Virus record (IMG/VR): IMGVR_UViG_3300048672_001051
Span: 124,001-188,000 of that record
Length of the DNA stretch: 64,000 bases
Source: a virus
Reading direction: 5' to 3' (one strand)
Position numbers and translations under genes: made by a program
Notes under the pieces: generated by a model
What the model was told of the DNA's origin: nothing
Seen by the model: the letters and a program-made list of their open reading frames with translations, nothing else
Database searches by the model: none
Part shown: positions 58,311 through 64,000 of the stretch, one piece after another
Numbering within the stretch: the stretch's first letter is position 1
Layout of the letters: the number at the start of each line of letters is the position of its first letter

Positions 58311-58592
58311 TTAAAGCTTTAAAAAGAATTTATTAGAATTTTCTAAATTAGAAAGCAGATATACGTGCTTAATATTCAGAAAAGAGTCAATAAATGAATA
58401 ACCTAAAATATTATTTTGATTTGAAGTTTTAAGAACCTTCAAATCTTTAATAAGATTCAAATTATTAATGAAATAATTCAAATAACTATGATTACCTTGA
58501 ACATTTGGAAAATTAGAATATAAATCTTCTAAAATTTTCCGAGTAGTATTCAAGTTACGAGCACGTGTTAAAACATACCGCGGGCGAGTCAT
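58311..58592 (-). CDS. hypothetical protein upstream of the array
   Basis: 93 residues from ATG 58592, which has GGAGG at 5 bases, one of the best ribosome sites of the window. Basic N-terminus, helical centre, Asn/Leu-rich. It is not a clear member of the array family. A regulator of the array is possible from position only. Confidence 0.6.
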   Translation of the reverse strand: MTRPRYVLTRARNLNTTRKILEDLYSNFPNVQGNHSYLNYFINNLNLIKDLKVLKTSNQNNILGYSFIDSFLNIKHVYLLSNLENSNKFFLKL

Positions 58593-58770
58593 TAAAACCT
58601 CCACAAAAAGAAAGAATTTTTGATACGGTAAACCAGAGATTGGGGGATTGTTTGCACTAGTCCAAGGGGGTTAGACCAGAATTGCAAATAAAAGAACCAC
58701 TACTACATAAGTTTTCCAAGACTACTCTAACGATCTTCAATGATCATTGATGCTATAATGCTTTTTAATT

Positions 58771-58800
58771 GGTGTTTCGGAAGTTAACTTCCGAAACACC
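58771..58800 (-). terminator. 30-base perfect palindrome
   Basis: GGTGTTTCGGAAGTT followed by its exact inverse, 10 bases after the stop of the polymerase-like gene. A strong stem though without a T-run on the minus strand. Confidence 0.6.
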
Positions 58801-58810
58801 GTGTTAAGGA

Positions 58811-61800
58811 TTACATACCTAAACTTTTCATTAGTGCATCTAAGTCATCTGGCGGAACGTTACCATTTGAATTAGCGCCTTCTTGAATGTTAAGGTCACT
58901 AAACTCTTCAGGATCTGCACAGAAAGCCTCAAATTTCTGACGGATCTCGAAAAGTTTTGAAACAAGTGAACCGAAATATGTGTTTTCAGAAATGAATGTC
59001 TCCCACATTTTCAATTCACTTTCGTCTACCGGAATTCGACCCTTATTGTATAAAGAGATAAAATTCCGACAACCTTTTAAAGCCTTCGAATGAGAACCCC
59101 AAGTGATAATAAACAAAAGTTTATTAATATCACCAAGGGTCATCCGATATTCAGGTTTTTGCAATTCAGCAATAATAATCTTACGATTTTCAGGCAATGC
59201 CATATTGCGCAGAAAGAACATTTCAAAGTCCTTACTACCATTTTTGGCATGCTTAATTGCTTCAATAACTTTTTCCTGAACCAAACGAGTATAAGCAAAA
59301 GAGAATTGTTTAAATTCTAAATCGCTAAGGGGCTGCAATAAAACAGGGTTAGGGACATTAGCAGTTTTGTATAAACCTTTATTTGCGACAAAGAATGCTT
59401 GATAACACTGCATTAAAGCAGTAGCAGTCCAAATGTCTAGGGTGGCAGGGCCAATATTAGCTTTAGCAACAGAGGCATTAAGCAAATACTGTTGATAGCA
59501 TGGAATGCCATTTTGAGGTGCCATTGGAACTTTGTTCAGTTTATAAACATGTTGACCAATAGGTAACAACTTGTTAGTTGTTTCATACTCACCATCAATA
59601 TACTCTTCATTCCAACATAATTCTTGCTCAAGAGGTTGAGGCCGAACAAATCGACGAAGAATTTCTTGACCAATTGGATTAGGAATAGCTAATGGTAGAG
59701 CATCACCATCACAATCACTTCGTGCTTCCAAAGCAATAGTAGGGCTGATTAACAGAATGTCACTATTGTACCGAGGATTCAAATACGCGTGCAAATCAAT
59801 ATTATGCACTGTCTTCAAATACATTCGGAACAAGTTAACATCCCAAATACGAGGTACTTGTAGCTGCATTTCCCAAAGTACAGGATTACGCACTGCTAAG
59901 CTACGAGGAACTTCGTTTAAAGCACGATCTACAGCTTGTTTGTCTAAAGTGCCATGCTCATTTAAACGCGCTAAGATGTCAATCTGAGAACTAACAAGAC
60001 GTTCCCAATCATCACCAAAGGCTTCATTCGAGATACGTTCAAATTTAGACTGACTCATAACAACAACAACATCAGGTGGTAGATAATGATCAACTACCTG
60101 TTTCATACCAAAGCCTTTCATACGAGGCTTGATAAGATGTTGAATTACCATTTGAGCGGCTTCTTCGTCTGAATAAAGCGTCGATTTAACTGCACGCAAA
60201 TACTCGTCTAAAGCATAAGACTGTTGTCGATTGTTGTCAGGCATTAACATGTTTCGGAAAACTTTATTATACCCTTTCAGGTATTTATAGTTTTCACGAA
60301 CAAGTCGCAAAATCTTAGACAATCGAATTAAAATGTCTGGATAATTTGTTTCGCCACTCATAAGTCGACCAGTAAACCGGTTCAACAAATAAGCACTAGG
60401 CATCCGGACACAAGGGCCGCCGAGAGAGCTGAAATCCAAATAAAAACCATTCGGATTATATTCAGCATTTAACAAGCGAGAATTAGATGGAAAAATTGCC
60501 TTCTTTGTTAATACAAAGTCGTCAGGTCCATACATAGGATTCTTACTAATTAAATCGGCAGGGGTGATAATTGGAAGTTCATCAACTTCTGAAAATACAG
60601 CGCGATCATCTGTTAGAATTTTAAACAATTCATAAACAGCTTTAATAGAATCAGGATCACGATAACTTTCAAAAATATGATTTGCAAGTTCAAGCGATAC
60701 GCCACCTTGGAATGTTAACATCTTCAAGGTTTCAAACATTACAGATTGAGGTTTCCAATCTGCGTAGATGTCAGTAATTTCAGTGTAGTTGATATAGACA
60801 AGTCCAATCTCAACGTTAACTTCATTACCAAAATTATCTACATATTTGTATTCAGGCAAAGACTGAGACGCAGCATTAATTTCAGCTTCATCCAATGAAT
60901 TTAAATAGCCTGAATTACCACGTTTAACACTGGGTTTATAGTAGCCCAGCTTAACAGCTAGAGCAGCTCGTGCTAAAACAATGGTGTTTGATGCAGCTTT
61001 AACAGCATTCATACCAGTAACAATGTCCGGTACGAGAAAATCTTTTTCATTCCAAGTGTTATCTGTCGAGGAATCTCCAAGATATTCAGAAGCATTTGGA
61101 TAACGTTCAGCAATAGCAGAGTCATCAAAAACATTCTTAAACATAATCTTACCAGTATTGGTAAGAACTTTAGTAACACCTTTAAGTCCGGTGCTACTTG
61201 TGATACGGCAGTTACCTGCACGGCAAATACCTTTAAAACGAATTTTAAAAGAATTTGCAATGCTTGTCGCATCAATAGAAAGTACAGTAATGGTTTTAAA
61301 ATTGTACAAGTCGATAGGACTTGACAAGTTATTCAACCCAACTGTAAATGTTTTAAAAGAAGGCTGATAAGTCTTGCCAGCTTCTACTAAAACTTCAGAA
61401 AAAATTTCTTCAATACTGAAAGAAACTTCTAAAGCTTGAGCTGCAATAGTTGCTGCAATTTCAATTTCACCGGAAACAAAACGTTTAGTGTCTGGGTCCA
61501 TTGGATGAAATACAATAAAAGCTTCACGTTGGCAATCGTCTTTACGAGTAAAGACGTCACCATTAATGATATAATCCTGTGTAAAAACAGAATTACTAGG
61601 GTTTTCAATCTTTAGATGCTCTCCTAAAGAATGAGTTTTAAGACGAGCAGCTAACGACTGTTTATTATCGAAAATAGTCAAGATCGAAGGAACTGTATCT
61701 CGAAGATTTTCAGAATAACCTGTGTTGCGAAACATAAAAGGCTGTTCACCTGTAAACAGGCTAACAGTAGCAGTTTTAGACATACTACCTTCAGATGTCA

Positions 61801-62434
61801 GATGAATCTGACAATCACGGATAATATTTGGCCAATCTTTTTCACGAGGTTGTGAATTAGAAATAATTTGGCCAAGAACAAACTTACCATTATTGATTTT
61901 GTCCAGATGTTGATTAAAACTAAGAATAACAAAAGAATGTTCAGATTTTTTCTGAGCATTAAAACTTACAGGCTTGGTATAATTTGCAAAAGACTGCAAA
62001 TTATTAATATCAGTGTTTAACAAACCTGTATAGATGTCTTTGCTGTACTGTTGATACATATTAAGACGATCTACTAAAATAAGATAAAATACTTGATTTT
62101 GATTAAGAATCAAATAATTATGATGACCAAAATAATCAATTCGACTATTAGAAGTCGAGCTGACTTCTACGAGAAAAGGATAATACGTTGTCTGCACTGG
62201 TGCAGTGCTAGGTGAAAACAATGTTTTACGAATAATAACTTCCATTGCATGAGTATCACTGCGAGGGAAAGCTATAATAACATCATCATCAGCATTAATA
62301 GAATAATTGCACAGCCCACTGTAACCTTGAGGCAGGTGTCCAATAAGTTCTTCAGCTGTGCAATTTGCCGGAATATCACGAAAGGCTTGTGTGCGTACAA
62401 TACCATCCAAACGTGCAATCGGAAATGAAGACAT
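58811..62434 (-). CDS. RNA polymerase-like protein with D-x-D-G-D motif
   Basis: 1207 residues. Residues 907-911 are DCDGD in the context EARSDCDGDALPLAIP, equivalent to the NADFDGD-x-M-x-x-H-x-P active-site loop of RNA polymerase beta-prime. About 50 residues before it, VRNPVLWEMQLQVPRIW parallels the NR-x-PTLHRLGIQAF segment. Behind it, KANIGPATLDIW resembles the LG-x-I region of single-chain two-barrel polymerases (YonO, QDE-1 type). The rest is too diverged to place. It could be a beta-prime-like subunit of a phage RNA polymerase or a one-chain enzyme. Coupled by about 20 bases to the small gene upstream. Confidence 0.55.
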   Translation of the reverse strand: MSSFPIARLDGIVRTQAFRDIPANCTAEELIGHLPQGYSGLCNYSINADDDVIIAFPRSDTHAMEVIIRKTLFSPSTAPVQTTYYPFLVEVSSTSNSRIDYFGHHNYLILNQNQVFYLILVDRLNMYQQYSKDIYTGLLNTDINNLQSFANYTKPVSFNAQKKSEHSFVILSFNQHLDKINNGKFVLGQIISNSQPREKDWPNIIRDCQIHLTSEGSMSKTATVSLFTGEQPFMFRNTGYSENLRDTVPSILTIFDNKQSLAARLKTHSLGEHLKIENPSNSVFTQDYIINGDVFTRKDDCQREAFIVFHPMDPDTKRFVSGEIEIAATIAAQALEVSFSIEEIFSEVLVEAGKTYQPSFKTFTVGLNNLSSPIDLYNFKTITVLSIDATSIANSFKIRFKGICRAGNCRITSSTGLKGVTKVLTNTGKIMFKNVFDDSAIAERYPNASEYLGDSSTDNTWNEKDFLVPDIVTGMNAVKAASNTIVLARAALAVKLGYYKPSVKRGNSGYLNSLDEAEINAASQSLPEYKYVDNFGNEVNVEIGLVYINYTEITDIYADWKPQSVMFETLKMLTFQGGVSLELANHIFESYRDPDSIKAVYELFKILTDDRAVFSEVDELPIITPADLISKNPMYGPDDFVLTKKAIFPSNSRLLNAEYNPNGFYLDFSSLGGPCVRMPSAYLLNRFTGRLMSGETNYPDILIRLSKILRLVRENYKYLKGYNKVFRNMLMPDNNRQQSYALDEYLRAVKSTLYSDEEAAQMVIQHLIKPRMKGFGMKQVVDHYLPPDVVVVMSQSKFERISNEAFGDDWERLVSSQIDILARLNEHGTLDKQAVDRALNEVPRSLAVRNPVLWEMQLQVPRIWDVNLFRMYLKTVHNIDLHAYLNPRYNSDILLISPTIALEARSDCDGDALPLAIPNPIGQEILRRFVRPQPLEQELCWNEEYIDGEYETTNKLLPIGQHVYKLNKVPMAPQNGIPCYQQYLLNASVAKANIGPATLDIWTATALMQCYQAFFVANKGLYKTANVPNPVLLQPLSDLEFKQFSFAYTRLVQEKVIEAIKHAKNGSKDFEMFFLRNMALPENRKIIIAELQKPEYRMTLGDINKLLFIITWGSHSKALKGCRNFISLYNKGRIPVDESELKMWETFISENTYFGSLVSKLFEIRQKFEAFCADPEEFSDLNIQEGANSNGNVPPDDLDALMKSLGM

Positions 62435-62455
62435 AATACGTTCCTTAAAAAATGT

Positions 62456-62806
62456 CTAAAGTGTTGTGTATAAAAAACACTCTTGACTGTTGAAAAACAA
62501 CGGTTCAGTTTGAATAAGATAACCATTGGTCATCAGATTCATCTGAATCCTCTTTACAGCAGTATGATTTAAGAGTTCTGAATTTTTTAAAAACAAAAAT
62601 CCTAAACCAGAATCTTTACAATAATCAATATTATTGAAAAAATCTGTGACATCAAAGTCTTGATAAGACTTAGAGTCAGAAGCTTTAATGACAGACTCAA
62701 GATCAATAAAAACATGTTCAACATTTTCAAAGATGTTGACAGATTGATTTTGAGATTGTTTGGGTTGAAGAGCCAGTACAACTGGTTTCAAAATAGTATC
62801 AGACAT
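62456..62806 (-). CDS. hypothetical protein
   Basis: 116 residues, acidic, mixed alpha/beta. Not recognised. Directly upstream of the polymerase-like gene, so possibly a small partner. Confidence 0.6.
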   Translation of the reverse strand: MSDTILKPVVLALQPKQSQNQSVNIFENVEHVFIDLESVIKASDSKSYQDFDVTDFFNNIDYCKDSGLGFLFLKNSELLNHTAVKRIQMNLMTNGYLIQTEPLFFNSQECFLYTTL

Positions 62807-62949
62807 GATAATAAGTCCTAAGAGGTATTGATAATAAAAAATCCATTATAGTCTGAATTTAAACATGTGGTAACCTCTTTAACCACATTAAAATTCAAAC
62901 CCTGAAATCGTAAAAACATTACACGATTCATCCTATCTGTTCAAAAGAA

Positions 62950-63015
62950 TTACTGTAACCAGTAAAGTATTACAAAAATTGAAAGCAATAAAACAAAAAA
63001 TGTTACATTAAACAT
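62950..63015 (-). CDS. 21-residue membrane peptide
   Basis: ATG at 63015 within a GATGTTTAATG junction after a 7-codon leader ORF (63008-63031) that has GGAGG at 5 bases. One hydrophobic span. Speculative; the rest of 62807-63080 holds no other gene. Confidence 0.3.
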   Translation of the reverse strand: MFNVTFFVLLLSIFVILYWLQ

Positions 63016-63080
63016 CAAAGATGATTAACATTTTAACCTCCGTTAAAAATTGATTAAACTTAATGTAATGCTCCAACTTA

Positions 63081-63344
63081 TTAAGTCAGAGCATTTTGAA
63101 CTTGAATGTTTTTAATACAGGCATTTTGTAAATAATGCCTATAAAAATACATCGCAATTCTTTCACAACATAAACCTGCAATAAATGTTGTAGCTAATAG
63201 CCAACTAACACTCATTACAGGTGCTAATAATGTAACGGAAAACCATGAAATTAAACAAAGAGAACTCAAAAGAACTACTGTATAAATTCTTGTAGAGTTT
63301 TCAAAAAATTTCATGTTAAGTGTTACTTGCCGCACGGGTTTCAT
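63081..63344 (-). CDS. small membrane protein
   Basis: 87 residues with two hydrophobic spans (about 20-40 and 42-62). ATG 63344 overlaps the preceding stop (ATGA). Not recognised. Confidence 0.55.
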   Translation of the reverse strand: MKPVRQVTLNMKFFENSTRIYTVVLLSSLCLISWFSVTLLAPVMSVSWLLATTFIAGLCCERIAMYFYRHYLQNACIKNIQVQNALT

Positions 63345-63586
63345 GCAGATACAGTTCGGATGTTGTTAATCATCGAATTGATACCTTCGCCAGCTAAATA
63401 AGCAGCAGCAAAGAGCCCCGCATAGTAAAAAACTTCAATGGCTGCATGTGCAAACAGCATATGAAAGCCAAAGAAATAACCAGCAGCAGCAACAACTGCC
63501 ATAGTAGCAGCGGTTACAAGAATACGTTGGCTGGTGTTATTGCTAACACAAATTTTAGCAGCAGGTGTGGCGGTTGCAGTAGTCAT
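63341..63586 (-). CDS. small membrane protein
   Basis: 81 residues from ATG 63586 (GAGGA upstream). Two Ala-rich hydrophobic spans (about 20-45 and 48-68). Part of a run of small membrane genes. Confidence 0.6.
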   Translation of the reverse strand: MTTATATPAAKICVSNNTSQRILVTAATMAVVAAAGYFFGFHMLFAHAAIEVFYYAGLFAAAYLAGEGINSMINNIRTVSA

Positions 63587-63608
63587 GATTTGAATCCTCA
63601 AAATTTGA

Positions 63609-63794
63609 TTATGCAGCAACAGAATTGTTACTTGCATTTAAAAGAGTTGAATTTTCAGCGTATTGTTTATATAACGCAACGCATAAAAATCCAATGGCAC
63701 TAACTAGCATAATGTTGGTAAAACCAACAACACTGCCAAGAATAATGCCAACAAAAAGCAGTAACCAGTCTTGGACACTGACTAAGATTTTCAT
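63609..63794 (-). CDS. small membrane protein
   Basis: 61 residues, one long hydrophobic stretch (about 10-42) that may fold as two short spans, then a polar tail. ATG overlaps the stop of the gene before (ATGA). Confidence 0.6.
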   Translation of the reverse strand: MKILVSVQDWLLLFVGIILGSVVGFTNIMLVSAIGFLCVALYKQYAENSTLLNASNNSVAA

Positions 63795-64000
63795 ACAAAA
63801 GCTCCCTGAGGTAAACCTGTCCAGTCGCTATAAGCTTTGCCATAACCATGTTTATACTGTAAGCCAATGCTTCTGTAGGCATAAACAAGATTTGTAAACA
63901 TTGTTTTCAAAGCAAACCCGAATTGACCAAATCGAACATTCATTATGTTATACCTTGCCATTGCAAAGTAATAAATGAAGTAAGATTTAATAGCCCAAAC
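63791..64000 (-). CDS. hypothetical protein, cut by right edge
   Basis: The frame is open from the right window edge to the stop at 63791 (69 codons visible). An internal ATG at 63943 with AAGG upstream could start a 50-residue protein, or the gene may begin outside the window. Aromatic-rich with KHGYGKAYSDW near the end. Not recognised. Confidence 0.5.
   Translation of the reverse strand, partial: VWAIKSYFIYYFAMARYNIMNVRFGQFGFALKTMFTNLVYAYRSIGLQYKHGYGKAYSDWTGLPQGAFV

Noticed and set aside
61009-61275. Open frames inside the polymerase-like gene
   Set aside because: Out-of-frame shadows with no ribosome sites.

Overview
The window looks like part of the genome of a large (jumbo-type) tailed phage of a Gram-negative, probably gammaproteobacterial, host. 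It is AT-rich and gene-dense, and almost everything is read from the minus strand. There are at least 19 recognisable tRNA genes plus several broken ones, many ORFs under 150 residues, homing endonucleases, an intein and a group I intron. Host hints are lipoprotein signal peptides, an RlpA-like protein and a tyrosyl-tRNA synthetase of gammaproteobacterial type. No virion, terminase or replication-fork genes were recognised here.

Layout. 0-7 kb: a CoaB-like/class II aldolase-like fusion, a DHH phosphoesterase, an Rnl1-type RNA ligase, a lipoprotein and unknowns. 7-25 kb: a tRNA belt with small hypothetical genes. The only plus-strand genes of the window lie here: three HNH and one LAGLIDADG endonuclease. 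The belt also has a TerF-like VWA protein, an NMN adenylyltransferase, a HAD-like protein and a Dda/Pif1-like helicase split by an intein. 25-30 kb: a Ro60-like (TROVE+VWA) protein with an oversized tRNA-like RNA directly downstream, TerD, RlpA-like, NADAR and TilS. 30-41 kb: nicotinamide phosphoribosyltransferase split by a group I intron carrying a GIY-YIG nuclease, a PRPP-synthetase-like gene, TerC-like, Nudix-like, HD hydrolase, a small K+ channel, a tyrosine/dual-specificity phosphatase and TyrS. 41-42 kb: a hairpin-rich non-coding stretch.

44.1-58.1 kb is the most unusual part: 35 consecutive paralogous genes of about 120-160 codons on one strand with almost no spacers. Each protein has a helical half with an F-W-x3-R-Y/F signature. 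The second half carries an aromatic/Asn/Gly strand pattern, a near-invariant His-Gly and a C-terminal L-R-x-L. The codons for that C-terminal L-R usually double as the Shine-Dalgarno sequence of the next gene. I know no described system of this form. Beyond it lie a terminator flanked by 19-base direct repeats, then a 1207-residue protein with the D-x-D-G-D metal motif of multisubunit-type RNA polymerases, then small membrane proteins.

How the genes may work together: nadV, the Prs-like gene, NMNAT and NADAR together suggest NAD+ rebuilding and ADP-ribose handling against NAD-depleting or ADP-ribosylating defences. The tRNAs, TilS, TyrS, RNA ligase and Ro60-like RNP suggest maintenance of translation and tRNA integrity. 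All functional statements are from sequence reading only; no database search was possible.
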